Origin: Chloroflexota bacterium
GTDB taxonomy: Bacteria > Chloroflexota > Limnocylindria > Limnocylindrales > CSP1-4
Direction of reading: 5' to 3'
Assembly: GCA_030447745.1 (NCBI GenBank)
Contig: JAUJOH010000003.1
Span: 102,727 to 166,726, forward strand
DNA: 64,000 nucleotides
Made by a program: the position numbers and the translations under genes. The notes beneath the pieces were generated by a model. It saw nothing but the letters and a program-made list of their open reading frames with translations. It had not been told where the DNA came from and did not search any database. Shown here one piece after another: positions 51,495 through 60,994 of the stretch. Position 1 is the stretch's first letter, and each line of letters starts with the position of its first letter.

Positions 51495-51810
51495 CACCAG
51501 CGCAGTCCCGCAGCCGAAGCCGCCCGGGTCGGGCAGGCGGGCCCGGATGACGTCGTCACCGAACGGTGTCCGGAGCGCGAGATCGGGCGGCGGCTGGTCG
51601 GCTGCCGGCGCTGCCTCGACCACGCCGTCGTCCAGGATGTGGACTGGGCGATCGAGACGAGCGGCAGGCGCATGACCGCTTCGCACAGGTCAGCCAGGGC
51701 GAGACGTACGGCCACAGGCAGTCGGATATAGCGGACGGCGACCGATGACAGCCGCGACGCGACCGACGGCCTCGCGGAGCGCGAGCTCCTCTGGCCCGAG
51801 GACGGCGCTC
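51495..51810 (-). pseudogene. NAD-dependent epimerase-like (atypical SDR) C-terminal remnant
   Basis: In two frames the minus strand reads AVLGPEELALREAVGRVAAVIGRRP, then (shift) RLPVAVRLALADLCEAVMRLPLVSIAQ, then (shift) HILDDGVVEAAPAADQPPPDL and TPFGDDVIRARLPDPGGFG. This is the C-terminal third of atypical SDRs that process nucleotide-linked or quinone-like substrates. The Rossmann half is absent. Confidence 0.5.
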
Positions 51811-52282
51811 GTCCGCTTCGACTTACTGTCATGTCGGGATAACCGACCGAAACTGCGACCGGTCTCCGCGGCCGGTGGCGCGCGCCCGCGACACGGTCGC
51901 GCCGGCCAAGAGTGCGACGTCCCGTAAACGTACTGGTACGATCCGTCGGCAGGACTTGGCATTGATTAGTCGCCATCGGGTGCCCTGCATCGAGCGCTCA
52001 CCGGCATGTGTTGTCCGTCGTTGACAGCCTTCAGCCAGGATGATCAGGTAGCCATCAGACTCTGAGTAGGCGGCACGGCTGCGTCTCCTCGAAGCGAGCT
52101 CACATGTCGACACCTTGCGCTCCTCCTTCTGACCGCGAATCCCCGTGTCGGGAATGGACGGCGCGTCTCCCAAGCGAAGGCTCACCTGACCGCATTCGGC
52201 GTTGCCACCGGCGAGGTCGGCCTGCGCAATGGCACGCCCATGCCGCGTCCGGCACCGGGGATAAGTCAAACCTCCTTGCCGG
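51811..52282. other. Gene-poor stretch
   Basis: About 470 bases with several short overlapping frames and no recognisable motif, hairpin or operator-like site. AT content is slightly higher than in the surroundings (for example 51905-52060). Probably decayed sequence plus the downstream region of the cupin gene. Confidence 0.4.
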
Positions 52283-52723
52283 TCATCCGATCTCCTTGAC
52301 GTCGCGGGTTGCTGTTTGTCGCTCAGTCGGCTGCGCCAGGTACTCCGCGTCGGTGACCTGATCGCCCCACTCGCTCTCTGGCTCGTCGGCGGGTGCTTCC
52401 CAGATGGCGAGATGGGTCATGAAGTGGTCGGGCGCCGCACCGTGCCAGTGCCACTCGCGCGGCGGAGTGTGGATCGTGTCGCCGGCGCGGATCTCGATGA
52501 CCTCGCCGCCGCGCGCCTGGACGCGTCCGAGACCCTCGGTCACGTGGATCGTCTGGCCGACGGCATGGGCGTGCCACGCGTTCCGCGCACCCGGCGCGAA
52601 GCGGACGACGTTGACGCGGACGCGGGACGGCTCCTCGCCGCGGACGATGACGTCGAGCCAGACGTCGCCCGTGAACATGTCCGGGCCGCCCTTGGCGGTC
52701 GGCTGGTTGGGCTGGATGTCCAT
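52283..52723 (-). CDS. Cupin-domain protein
   Basis: A 146-residue single-domain cupin. The metal-binding motif is visible as FAPGARNAWHAHAVGQTIHVTEG with the second part GDTIHTPPREWHWHGAAPDHFMTHLAI; His, His, Glu and His ligands are all present. This type (carboxymuconolactone decarboxylase-associated, mandelonitrile-lyase-like) acts on small organic molecules. The ATG has AAGGAGAT upstream. It stands alone next to transporter debris. Confidence 0.88.
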   Translation of the reverse strand: MDIQPNQPTAKGGPDMFTGDVWLDVIVRGEEPSRVRVNVVRFAPGARNAWHAHAVGQTIHVTEGLGRVQARGGEVIEIRAGDTIHTPPREWHWHGAAPDHFMTHLAIWEAPADEPESEWGDQVTDAEYLAQPTERQTATRDVKEIG

Positions 52724-52743
52724 CGCTGATCTCCTTCTGTGAT

Positions 52744-52880
52744 TCAGGCTGGGACCGCCCGCCGTGGAGCGGCGGAGGCAATGGGCCGGACGATCACGAC
52801 CGCGACCAGTGCGAGGGCGACCCCGAGCATCGCCGCGCCGACGAGGAACGCGGTGAACGCGCCGGCCGGACCTGAGCGTC
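52744..52880 (-). pseudogene. Membrane transporter C-terminal remnant
   Basis: The minus strand reads GPAGAFTAFLVGAAMLGVAL and ALVAVVIVRPIASAAPRR with a stop at 52744, matching the last helix and tail of an MFS-type transporter. Nothing else of it remains in frame; a possible further piece is at 53780-53890. Confidence 0.4.
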
Positions 52881-52911
52881 CGTCATGCGAGTGTCGCGAC
52901 GCGCCGTGCCT

Positions 52912-53652
52912 CTACTCCACCGGTCCGGCCCAGACGCCGACGGGTCTGAACTCCATCGGAACGTCGACGAGGATCAGCTCGCTGGGGTGCGTCGCGCGGA
53001 TGCGCAGTCCCGCCTGTTCCGTGACCTTCACCGCATCACCGGTGGCGACTGGCTCGCCGTCGAAGGTCGCCCGGCCGCCGATCAGATAGGCGTACGCCCC
53101 GCGCCCGTGCGCGATCGGATGCACGACTTCGACGTCCGTCTCGAGGAACGCGACGTGGACCGATGCGTCCTGGTGAACCTTGACGACGTCGCCGCCCTCC
53201 GGACCGATGACGCGGAGCAATCGGTTCGTTCGGTCCTGCCTGGTGAAGACTCGCTGCTCGACACCCGGGGGCAGACTCGGGGTATCCGGGAGAATCCAGA
53301 TCTGGATGAAGCGCATCGGCTCGGTCTCCGACGCGTTGAGCTCCGAATGCAGGGCCCCCGAACCGAGGGTCATCCGCTGCACCGATCCGGCAGGCAGTGG
53401 GCCGAACGGGCCACCCACGTTGTCCTGGTGCCCGAACGTGCCTTCCGCCACGTACGTCAGCCCCTCGACGTCGCGGTGCGGGTGGAGCGGCCAGACCGCG
53501 CCGGGGATGAGCCGGTCGTCGTTGAAGACCCGCATCGCCCCGAAGCTGTCGTTCTCGGGGTCGCGATAGTCGTCGAAGGAGAAATGCCAGCGGGCGCGGA
53601 ACCAGCCGCCGTCCACGTCGTGGATCTCGCTGTTTCGTCGGATCCTCAGCAT
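52912..53652 (-). CDS. Pirin-family protein
   Basis: A 246-residue bicupin of the pirin family. Diagnostic: HFSFDDYRDPENDSFGAMRV, then PLHPHRDVEGLTYVAEGTF with the metal-binding histidines and glutamate, then GSGALHSELNASE, and MRFIQIWILPD. Some bacterial pirins are quercetin dioxygenases; others have regulatory or unknown roles. No operon partner. Confidence 0.92.
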   Translation of the reverse strand: MLRIRRNSEIHDVDGGWFRARWHFSFDDYRDPENDSFGAMRVFNDDRLIPGAVWPLHPHRDVEGLTYVAEGTFGHQDNVGGPFGPLPAGSVQRMTLGSGALHSELNASETEPMRFIQIWILPDTPSLPPGVEQRVFTRQDRTNRLLRVIGPEGGDVVKVHQDASVHVAFLETDVEVVHPIAHGRGAYAYLIGGRATFDGEPVATGDAVKVTEQAGLRIRATHPSELILVDVPMEFRPVGVWAGPVE

Positions 53653-53779
53653 GATGTTCCTCGCATCATCCTGCTCGCGCCGCTCACGCGCCGCAAGGTC
53701 GACGAGCTGCGCACCGACGTGGGAGGACGGCCGCGCGTGGTGGGACCGGGCCGACGCCCGCGACAGGCGCCTGGTCGAA

Positions 53780-53890
53780 CCGCCGCTGGCGCGAGGAATG
53801 CAATCAGAGCCAGCATGAACAGCGTGCCGCCGGTGAGCAGCCCAAACACACGCCCGTCCGGTCCGCCCGGGCCACCGGGCTCATGGCACG
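53780..53890 (-). pseudogene. Possible membrane-helix fragment
   Basis: The minus strand reads RVFGLLTGGTLFMLALIAFLAPAA, one hydrophobic helix after a Gly/Pro-rich start, and then loses coherence before the pirin start. It may be a piece of the same transporter as 52744-52880 or a tiny membrane protein. Weakly supported. Confidence 0.25.
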
Positions 53891-54624
53891 GAGATCGATG
53901 CCGTGACCCGGTCACCCTGGAGTTCGTCATAGACAGCGACCCCAACCGCGACGAATGTTGCGGCGGGCAGGATCGCGAGGAAGGTGGCGGTGGCAGGCGG
54001 GACGATGGAGTAGACGGCGAATCCGGCCACGAATCCGATCAGTCCCAACAGGGCCGTGGCGAGCGTCCGGCGGCGGGTGATACGCCACGATCGGCGGATT
54101 GATTCCGCGGGGCCGACGTGCTGGTCGATCACGATCGCCTGGGACGGCATGAGTCGGCCGAAGAATGGCAGGACGACGAGTCCGAGCGCCGCGAGGAAGA
54201 GTGGGCTCATTCGCTGGACCGCTGGTGACGGGTTGAACGGGTCGGCGGCCGCCAGATCCTCGAGCGACACGCCGAGGCCGGGCGCCGCGAGGACAACCAG
54301 GACGAAGGCGACCACGGCCGCGACGAGGGACACGGGGATGAGCATCAGGAGGACGAGGAGTACCTGCCCGAGCAGCGAGGGCAATCGCGGGCCAAGCCGC
54401 GCGATGGACGCCCGAGCGCCGTCCGGCGCCGACCTCCCGAGCAGGCCGGAGGTGAGGAGGGCGCCGGCTGCGAAGTCCGGCAGCAAGCTCAGCAGGCCGA
54501 GCGAAGGATCCAACGCGAGAAAGGCACCGACGAGATAAAGGGCGACGACGACAAGGAGCAGATCGAGGGGCGCGTCGCGCAGGAGGCGGAACGCTCGAGG
54601 AAGAACACGGCCGACGAACTTCAT
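53881..54624 (-). CDS. Integral membrane protein of unknown function
   Basis: A 247-residue protein with several clear membrane stretches: LDLLLVVVALYLVGAFLAL, VLLVLLMLIPVSLVAAVVAF, LFLAALGLVVLPFFG, LLGLIGFVAGFAVYSIV and ATFLAILPAATFVAVGVAVY. The middle has PSQAIVIDQHVGPAESIRRSWRITRRR, a pattern seen in membrane proteins of the glycerophosphoryl-diester-phosphodiesterase membrane-domain type. There are no catalytic residues, so no function is assigned. Confidence 0.8.
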   Translation of the reverse strand: MKFVGRVLPRAFRLLRDAPLDLLLVVVALYLVGAFLALDPSLGLLSLLPDFAAGALLTSGLLGRSAPDGARASIARLGPRLPSLLGQVLLVLLMLIPVSLVAAVVAFVLVVLAAPGLGVSLEDLAAADPFNPSPAVQRMSPLFLAALGLVVLPFFGRLMPSQAIVIDQHVGPAESIRRSWRITRRRTLATALLGLIGFVAGFAVYSIVPPATATFLAILPAATFVAVGVAVYDELQGDRVTASISVP

Positions 54625-54806
54625 GTTGCTCCGGGAAACGGTGCGAACGCTTCTGCAAGCGTACGAAGACTAGGACCCCGCTGCGGTCTTTCCTGCCGGG
54701 CCCGTCGCCCACGCAAAGATCGTGCTGGACCACGGGCGGGGCGAATGAGCCGCACAGGAGCTCGAGTTCGACCGTGCGTTTTCCTGCCCCGGCGCGTGTA
54801 TAGGTT

Positions 54807-55289
54807 GTGAGCTCGGAGATCGTCGTGGCCTCGTCGATCGAGATTGCGTACGAACGCGCCTACGAGGACCACTGGCACGACGTGTTCCGGTTCGCGCTTG
54901 CCTGGACGAACGACTGGAGTGCGGCCGAAGATCTTGCGCAGGAGTCGTACCTCCGACTCTGGAACAGGCGGACGAGCGTCGACTGGCAGCGCCCGTTGCT
55001 CGCCTGGCTGCTGGTCACGACCCGGCGCCTCGCGACGGACCGCTTCCGGGCGATCCGGCGGCGAGTGCTCAGGGCCCCGAAGTCGGCGATCCCTGACGAA
55101 GCGGTCTGGGACCGGTGGCTCGACGTGCAGGCCGCCATGGCCAGCCTGTCGGCGCTCGAGCGCACGGCCCTCGTCCTGACGGCGGTCGAGGCCGTCTCCT
55201 ACGCCGATGCGGCGGCGCTGCTCGGGACGTCGGCGGGAGCGCTGCGCGCGGCGGTCAGTCGGGCCCGCGACAAGTTGGAGGTTGCGTGA
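54807..55289 (+). CDS. ECF-type RNA polymerase sigma factor
   Basis: A 160-residue sigma-70 family (ECF) protein starting at a GTG. Region 2 is seen as AYEDHWHDVFRFALAWTND and AAEDLAQESYLRLW; region 4 as LSALERTALVLTAVEAVSYADAAALLGTSAGALRAAVSRARDKL. Its stop overlaps the ATG of a single-pass membrane protein gene, the usual arrangement for an ECF sigma with its anti-sigma partner. Stimulus unknown. Confidence 0.93.
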   Translation: MSSEIVVASSIEIAYERAYEDHWHDVFRFALAWTNDWSAAEDLAQESYLRLWNRRTSVDWQRPLLAWLLVTTRRLATDRFRAIRRRVLRAPKSAIPDEAVWDRWLDVQAAMASLSALERTALVLTAVEAVSYADAAALLGTSAGALRAAVSRARDKLEVA

Positions 55290-56812
55290 TGGAGCGCCCG
55301 CGTCCCGACCGGATCCTGGCCGACTGGGACAAGGTCTCTCGCCAAGCCAGCCGTCCCGGGCTCCCACGGCGGACGACCCTCACGACCGGCATGCCTGGAC
55401 CGACGGGCGCCGGAGTCGCGGTGCTCGCGGTCCTCGTCGTCGCAATTGCGGCCGCCGGCGTCTGGCTACGAATGCCGCGGGGAGACGGCGCGCCCGCCGT
55501 TGGCCCATCGGCGTCACCGACCGCAGCGTTGGTCGCGGACGACTCCATCCCTCGCTGCGAGGACGTCCCACAGATCAGCGCGCCCGCCGAGTGGTACCGC
55601 GATTCCCCCATCTACGTCGCCAACGAGCAGCCGAAAGAGGAGATCCGGGCGTGGGCCGCCGGCAAGCCGGGCTTCGAGGAGATCTGGCTCGATCGGGATC
55701 ATCTCGGCTGGATCACGGTCGCCTTCAGCGAGGAGGCCGAGGCTCGCCAGAGGGAACTGGAGGAGCGGTTTCCGGACGTGGGGGTCGTCGCGGTCGGGGT
55801 CGACTGGACGATGGCCGAGCTGGAGGCACTCCAGCGCCGGGTGGTCCAGGAGCTCCGTCCACTGTTCCCGGTCACCTCGTGGACCTCGGTCACCCAGGGA
55901 GTGGTCGGCATCGACGTTGGCGTGCTCAACCAGGAGCGCATCGCGGCCGTCGAGGAGCGCTTCGCGGGCCAGCGGGTCTGCATCGCGGGTGCCGATCCGG
56001 CGGACGTGCCGGCAGAAGGACCGCAACCTCAGCAGGGCGAAGGGTGGCGCCTGCTGGCGGATGAACAGGGCGCCGGTCAGCCGTACCGCACCGGGATCGC
56101 CACCGACCAGGCTTCCTACGAGACGCTCTGGACCGACATCGGCCTGTCCGGCGCGCCGCCGCCGGTCGATTTCGAGTCCGAGGTGGTCATCTGGTTCGGC
56201 GCAGTCTACGGGTCGAGCTGCCCCAACCTGCGGCTGGACGACGTGGTCGTTGACCAAGAGCGGGCGCTGGTCCACGCCGAGATCGTCCTCGTCGGCGTCC
56301 CCGCGGCATGCTCGGCTGACGCCAATCCGCACGCTTATCTGGTGGCCCTCGAGCGGACGAGGCTGCCATCCGGGCCGTTCGCGATCCAGCTCGGGGCGGA
56401 CGACCCGCCCGCCGGCGTGCCTGAGGAGCGGACGCTGGTCGATGTTGATCTTTCGCGGCCCGGAGCCGTGGCGGGTCCGGGTGACGTACACGGCGACCCG
56501 TCGCTGCCGGAGCCGTTCATGAACGAGTCGGGGGCGGTGGTCGAGCCGGGCTTCCCGGCGCCGTATCGGCTCGCTGTCCATTGCGGGATCGAGTGGCTCG
56601 GCTATGTCAACAACATCGCCTGGCGGGCAGAGGCGTCGGGCGGGGACCCCAACTTCATTCCGTCGGAGTGGCGAGCCGTGGTGGATGATGCTCAGACCGT
56701 CGAGCTATCGATCACGCTACGAACGGAACCGGAGCCCGTGATCACGGCCACCGCGAACGGCCACACGGTCACGTACCGCCCGACCGCGGACGAGCCGCCC
56801 GGCTGCCGCTGA
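55289..56812 (+). CDS. Single-pass membrane protein, probable partner of the ECF sigma factor
   Basis: A 507-residue protein. A cytoplasmic N-terminus of about 40 residues (MERPRPDRILADWDKVSRQ) is followed by one helix, GAGVAVLAVLVVAIAAAGVW, and a large extracytoplasmic part. That part has a mixed alpha/beta domain (EEIWLDRDHLGWITVAFSEE, VGVVAVGVDWT) and a C-terminal beta-rich domain with paired cysteines (SSCPNLRL, PAACSAD, VHCGIEW). It lacks the zinc-finger anti-sigma motif. Position and topology suggest an anti-sigma or sensor role. ATGA overlap with the sigma gene. Confidence 0.78.
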   Translation: MERPRPDRILADWDKVSRQASRPGLPRRTTLTTGMPGPTGAGVAVLAVLVVAIAAAGVWLRMPRGDGAPAVGPSASPTAALVADDSIPRCEDVPQISAPAEWYRDSPIYVANEQPKEEIRAWAAGKPGFEEIWLDRDHLGWITVAFSEEAEARQRELEERFPDVGVVAVGVDWTMAELEALQRRVVQELRPLFPVTSWTSVTQGVVGIDVGVLNQERIAAVEERFAGQRVCIAGADPADVPAEGPQPQQGEGWRLLADEQGAGQPYRTGIATDQASYETLWTDIGLSGAPPPVDFESEVVIWFGAVYGSSCPNLRLDDVVVDQERALVHAEIVLVGVPAACSADANPHAYLVALERTRLPSGPFAIQLGADDPPAGVPEERTLVDVDLSRPGAVAGPGDVHGDPSLPEPFMNESGAVVEPGFPAPYRLAVHCGIEWLGYVNNIAWRAEASGGDPNFIPSEWRAVVDDAQTVELSITLRTEPEPVITATANGHTVTYRPTADEPPGCR

Positions 56813-56984
56813 GTCAGCGTGTCAGAGAGAGACCTACCAGCTTTGGACCCAGATCCACCACGGACCATCGAATGGCTCGTACCGATTCGCGCGAAGACAA
56901 GTGAGGATTTCGCGCGGGGAAGGGCTCCGGCTGCTCAGGGAGCGGCAGTCTTGACTCGACGAGCCGTCTGGCGATGATCGGCGG

Positions 56985-57788
56985 ATGGATGAAGGATGGC
57001 GAGAACACCGCGACGCAAACCTGGCCAGATGGGATGAGCTTGTCGACGTCCACGAGCGCGCATACGGGATTGAGGCGTTCAGGGCTGGCAGGTCGACGCT
57101 GACTGCCATCGAGACTCGCGAAGTCGGCGATGTGCGCGGGAAGCGGCTGCTCCATCTTCAGTGTCACTTCGGCCTCGACACCCTCTCTTGGGCTCGTCTG
57201 GGAGCAGACGTCGTCGGTGTGGATTTCTCACCCAGGGCGATCGCACTGGCTCGACGGTTGTCTGCCGAACTTTCGATCCCCGCCGAGTTCGTGTGCTCCG
57301 ACGTCTACCGGGCAGACGAGAATGTCGAGGGCACGTTCGACGTCGTCTTCACTTCCTACGGCGTCCTCTGCTGGCTGCCGGACCTGACCGCGTGGGGCAA
57401 GACGATCGCCAATCTCGTCGCGCCGGGTGGCATGTTCTATATCGTCGAGCACCACCCGGTCGGCGGCATGTTTCTGGGAAGCTCGGACGAGCTGATCGCC
57501 AGCCATCCCTACTTCAACACCGGGCCGGTTGAGGAGACGGGCAACGGCTCGTACGCGGACCCTGGCGCCATCCTCGAGAACAAGACGTCCTACGAATGGC
57601 AGCACTCCCTGTCGGACATCATGAACGCGCTGGCCGGGGCCGGACTGCGGATCGAGTTCCTGCACGAGTTCCCGGTCTGTCGCTTCCAGTGGCTACCCGT
57701 CATGGAGCAGGGTGCGGACGGCTGGTATCGAGTTCCTGGCCGTGACGACGTTCCATTCCTGTTCTCGCTGGCGGCCGCGAAGAGATAG
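56985..57788 (+). CDS. SAM-dependent class I methyltransferase
   Basis: A 267-residue methyltransferase. Motif I is LLHLQCHFGLDTLSWARLG, then the acidic strand GADVVGVDFSPRAI, later FDVVFTSYGVLCWLPDL (motif II region) and VAPGGMFYIVEHHP (motif III). The segment SYEWQHSLSDIMNALAGAGL is typical of this conserved group of small-molecule methyltransferases. Preceded by about 170 bases without a gene; monocistronic as far as seen. Substrate unknown. Confidence 0.9.
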   Translation: MDEGWREHRDANLARWDELVDVHERAYGIEAFRAGRSTLTAIETREVGDVRGKRLLHLQCHFGLDTLSWARLGADVVGVDFSPRAIALARRLSAELSIPAEFVCSDVYRADENVEGTFDVVFTSYGVLCWLPDLTAWGKTIANLVAPGGMFYIVEHHPVGGMFLGSSDELIASHPYFNTGPVEETGNGSYADPGAILENKTSYEWQHSLSDIMNALAGAGLRIEFLHEFPVCRFQWLPVMEQGADGWYRVPGRDDVPFLFSLAAAKR

Positions 57789-58444
57789 CCGTCTCTTCAG
57801 TCTTCGGTGCAACGCCGGAGTTGATGGAACATGCAGGCCACCCGCCCGGTTGCGCTGGCCGCTTCCGCCGTCGTCCGAGGCAGTCTTCCTGGAGCAGCTG
57901 GCCGCGGGCTCCGACGCGCCCTGAGACGGGGGCGCACCTACCGGGACGACGCCCGAACTTCGATAAACGACGCCCGCCAGAGGCTGATGGCTCCCACAAC
58001 CACGAGGAGCACCGCGAGTGCCCAAGGTAGGCACGGGGCGGGAAATCGTTCCATGCGATGCACCTCCAGCCGCGCGACGTTCCAACGGGAGCTTCGATCA
58101 GCGCAGTGTGCGTCTGCGACGACAGCCAAGCTTCCCGATCAGGCTGCCTTCCCCGGCTCAGGCGCGGGTGAGCCCACGCGGACAGAACCGTCATCGGGGA
58201 CGCAGCGGGAATGACGATCCGTCCCAGCCGCAAGCCGCGCACGCCACGGGGACGCGTGTCATTAGGCCGTTCTCATCTCCGGCTCGGCTGGGCTCAGATC
58301 CGGAGGGCACACTCGTGCCGACCAGGACGGTCCTGGATCGTTGACGAGAAGGGGTCCTCGATGACTGCCCGGGCCGGTCATTGAAGCGGTAAGCCGATCA
58401 TGCCGAACGCGTCCGGTACCGCCGGGCGCGTTCGGCTATTCCGA
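57789..58444. other. Intergenic stretch without a clear gene
   Basis: About 650 bases. The only suggestive piece is on the minus strand at 57938-58054: a 38-residue frame, MERFPAPCLPWALAVLLVVV then GAISLWRASFIEVR, which would be one membrane helix. There is no good ribosome site and no family match in memory. No repeats or hairpins stood out. Confidence 0.4.
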
Positions 58445-59164
58445 CTAACCGGCTCGGAGGCAGACCAGGCAAGCCCGTGCGGCCCGCTCCGGCAGCGCGA
58501 TGCGCGCCGAGCGGTTGGTCCACAGCGACGCGCGCGCGTCGCCAGCCGCCCCCTCGCACCACACCAGCACGGCGCCGAGCCGGAGATACCGCTCGTAGAA
58601 CCCACGCGTCCCTTGGAACCCCCGGCTGGCGAAGAATGTCTCGTCCTTTCCGTCCGCCCGGGCGCGCAGCGTGCGGGTCGCCGCGGCGAAGTCGAGCGCC
58701 TCGGCGCTCTGTCCGTCGATCGCGACGAGCACCGCGTTCGGCACGCTCGGCGGCAGCTGACGCAGCTTCGCCAGCAGCGGCCCGCCGTAGCTCGCCGCAT
58801 CGGGCGCTCGGCGCACCCTCGTCACCTCCAGGTTGAAGGTCCGCTCGCCCCGGAACGTGACGGTGAAGTCCGGCCCGCCCTTCGCCGACCCGTACGCCTC
58901 GAACGCCAGCTCGATCCGCGGATCGGCCAGCAGCAGGTGCGCCGCGTGCGGCTCGGCCCGCACGTCGCGTCGCGCCTCGGGGTCCGCAGCGGTGCGCAGC
59001 TTCTTCCGGATCTTGTCGCGGTGTGCCTCGGCGAACGCGCGGAACCGTGCCGAGCTGGCCAGCCACCCGGTCAGCTCCTCCGCCATCGGGCCCGCAGGAG
59101 CACGGCCGAAGAGATGGTCCGCCAGCCGGTCGACCGCGGTGCCAGGAGCTGTCGCCCGCGCCAT
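58445..59164 (-). CDS. Hypothetical protein with PD-(D/E)xK nuclease-like motif
   Basis: A 239-residue protein with no named family that I recognise. The central strand pair GPDFTVTFRG and TFNLEVTRVR gives D...ExT, similar to PD-(D/E)xK nuclease cores, where Thr replaces the Lys. The rest includes ELTGWLASSARFRAFAEAHRDKIRKKL and a C-terminal GFYERYLRLGAVLVWCEG. Similar conserved hypotheticals occur in Chloroflexota genomes. No operon partner. A nuclease role is only a suggestion. Confidence 0.75.
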   Translation of the reverse strand: MARATAPGTAVDRLADHLFGRAPAGPMAEELTGWLASSARFRAFAEAHRDKIRKKLRTAADPEARRDVRAEPHAAHLLLADPRIELAFEAYGSAKGGPDFTVTFRGERTFNLEVTRVRRAPDAASYGGPLLAKLRQLPPSVPNAVLVAIDGQSAEALDFAAATRTLRARADGKDETFFASRGFQGTRGFYERYLRLGAVLVWCEGAAGDARASLWTNRSARIALPERAARACLVCLRAG

Positions 59165-59224
59165 GCCGCCAAGCGTAGGCGACCGCGTGCCTCGCCGACG
59201 GCACGCAGACCGATATCGAGCGGC

Positions 59225-59672
59225 CTACGCCCGCAGCGCTCGACTGAGCGCCACGTGGAGCCTCCGCAGCCCTTCGTCGATGTTCGCGGTCGGAATGGCA
59301 TAGCCGAGCAGGAGCCCGGGCCGCGTCGCGTCACCCACGGCGAACGCCGACAGCGTCTGAACCGCCACGCCACGCCGCGCGGCCACGGCGACCACGGTCG
59401 CCACGTCCTTGTCCGAGTGCCGGCGCGCCAGCGCGCTGACGTGAATGCCGGCGGCCGATGGGATGACCGTGAGCTCGTCGGCAAAGTCGCCGCGCAGGGT
59501 ACCGACGATTTGCTCGTGCCGAGCCCGGTAGACCGTTCGCATCCTCGGAACATGACGGGCGAACCAACCGCCCTCCATGCACCGATACAGCGCGCGCTGG
59601 GTGGGCAGCGAGGTGTGCCAAGCGTCTGGGATGCCCCGCTGGGCTACGGGCTCGAGGTCAGCCCTGGAAGGT
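59225..59672 (-). pseudogene. MocR/GntR-type PLP-dependent regulator, C-terminal fragment
   Basis: The frame reads LPTQRALYRCMEGGWFARHV and RMRTVYRARHEQIVGTL, then GIHVSALARR and LLLGYAIPTANIDEGLRRL, which is the C-terminal end of the aminotransferase-like domain of MocR regulators. Upstream (near 59672) the family sequence stops abruptly just before the end of the serine hydrolase gene. The PLP lysine and DNA-binding domain are missing. A truncated relic. Confidence 0.6.
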
Positions 59673-59693
59673 GAGTCGGCCGCGACTGGGCGA

Positions 59694-60884
59694 TCACCGG
59701 GCGATTTGGAAGAGGGTCGTCGCCAGGCGCCGGCAGATCCAGCGCAGGCGATTCGTCGACCCGTCGGCGGCAGGAGTGCCGAAGAACGCGATGACGAGAT
59801 CCCGAGCGGGTGAAACGTACAGGCCCTGGCCACCGAAGCCGCCCTTGAACATGTCGCCGTCGTCCCACACGAAGTTCCACTGACGGCTCGCGCAGCGCGG
59901 CAGCTCGTAGCCGGGAGCGATGCGGGCGAGGGCTTCGAAGTCGGCGGGTTGGAGCAGGTGTGGACGGCATCGGGCACGGATCGCTGCGACATCATCGTCA
60001 TCGACGATCTCCGTCGTCACGATCCGACGCCGGCTCGGCGTGAAGAGCATCCCGAAGCGTGCCAGATCGCGCAGCGTGGTCGAGATGCCACCATGGCTGA
60101 CCGGCGCGCCTGACGACGACGTGCAGAGTTGCGCTGGAGCCTCGAAGCCGCCGCGAGACCAGATCTCGCGGCCGAGCACGTCGTCGAAGCGATGCCCGGT
60201 CACTCGCTCGATCAGCCAGGTCAGCGCGAAGGTGTTGACCGACGTGTACTCGTAGACCTCGCCGGAGCGCCGATGCGAAGGCAGCCGGGCGACGAATTCG
60301 TAGGTGGACGCGGACTGCGGGTGCGGTCCCGGCCGCCAGCCGAGGCTCGCCTCGAACTGGTAGAAGCAGGCCCGCGGATCGTCGTAGGCGCCCGGGTCGT
60401 CGACCTCGAGACAGCCGATCCCCGAGGCCATGTCCAGGACGTCGATGACCGGGACTCCCGACCACCCCGACCCGGCGAGCTCGGGGACCAGGGAATCGAT
60501 CGGCTGGGAGACATCCAGCAGGCCGCGCCGTTCGAGGATGCCGACCAGGACCGAGACGAAGACCTTCGACACCGACATCAGGAGATGCCGGTCGCCGGCG
60601 CCCATGCGGGGATAGCGCTCGTAGACGATTCGACCGCGGTGCACGACCGCCATGCCGTCGACCGGTGCCTCGACCAGATAGTCGTCCAGGCTGATGACCG
60701 GCATCGAAGGGCGGTCAACTCTGAGGCGACCCACCGACTCCAGCTCATCGGGCTGCAGCTCGGCGGCCGCTCCCGCGGGCGCGACCTCGACGTGGGGGAA
60801 GAGCTGGCCGGCGTTTCGATACGCCCACGTCGACGGCTCGCCGCCGGCGTCCCAGTTGGCGAGCGTCAGGTCTGCCGGTCTCAT
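59694..60884 (-). CDS. Serine hydrolase, beta-lactamase class C / esterase family
   Basis: A 396-residue protein with the SxxK nucleophile motif SVSK in HLLMSVSKVFVSVLVGILE, then a YTSVNTFALTWLIE segment (Tyr/Asn motif), and the C-terminal FKGGFGGQGLYVSPARDLVIAFFG (GGxG/HxG-like). These are usually esterases or peptidases acting on D-alanyl or ester substrates. No signal peptide. It stands alone between a decayed regulator and the flavin monooxygenase. Confidence 0.9.
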   Translation of the reverse strand: MRPADLTLANWDAGGEPSTWAYRNAGQLFPHVEVAPAGAAAELQPDELESVGRLRVDRPSMPVISLDDYLVEAPVDGMAVVHRGRIVYERYPRMGAGDRHLLMSVSKVFVSVLVGILERRGLLDVSQPIDSLVPELAGSGWSGVPVIDVLDMASGIGCLEVDDPGAYDDPRACFYQFEASLGWRPGPHPQSASTYEFVARLPSHRRSGEVYEYTSVNTFALTWLIERVTGHRFDDVLGREIWSRGGFEAPAQLCTSSSGAPVSHGGISTTLRDLARFGMLFTPSRRRIVTTEIVDDDDVAAIRARCRPHLLQPADFEALARIAPGYELPRCASRQWNFVWDDGDMFKGGFGGQGLYVSPARDLVIAFFGTPAADGSTNRLRWICRRLATTLFQIAR

Positions 60885-60994
60885 GCGCTGGGTGCCCCTT
60901 CGTCAACTTCCGTGGCCACGCATCCCATCACAGATGGCGGAGAACGACGCGAGGGTACGAGCGAGAACCGCCAGGTCGCGGTTCCCCGAAACGA

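Noticed and set aside
54640-54660. Another island operator (GGGAAACGGTGCG) before the membrane protein gene
   Set aside because: Lacks CTGG and the 3' half, lies outside the island, and the match is what chance would allow.
57938-58054. A 38-residue single-helix membrane protein
   Set aside because: No ribosome site, no conserved neighbour and no family recognised; mentioned only in the intergenic entry.
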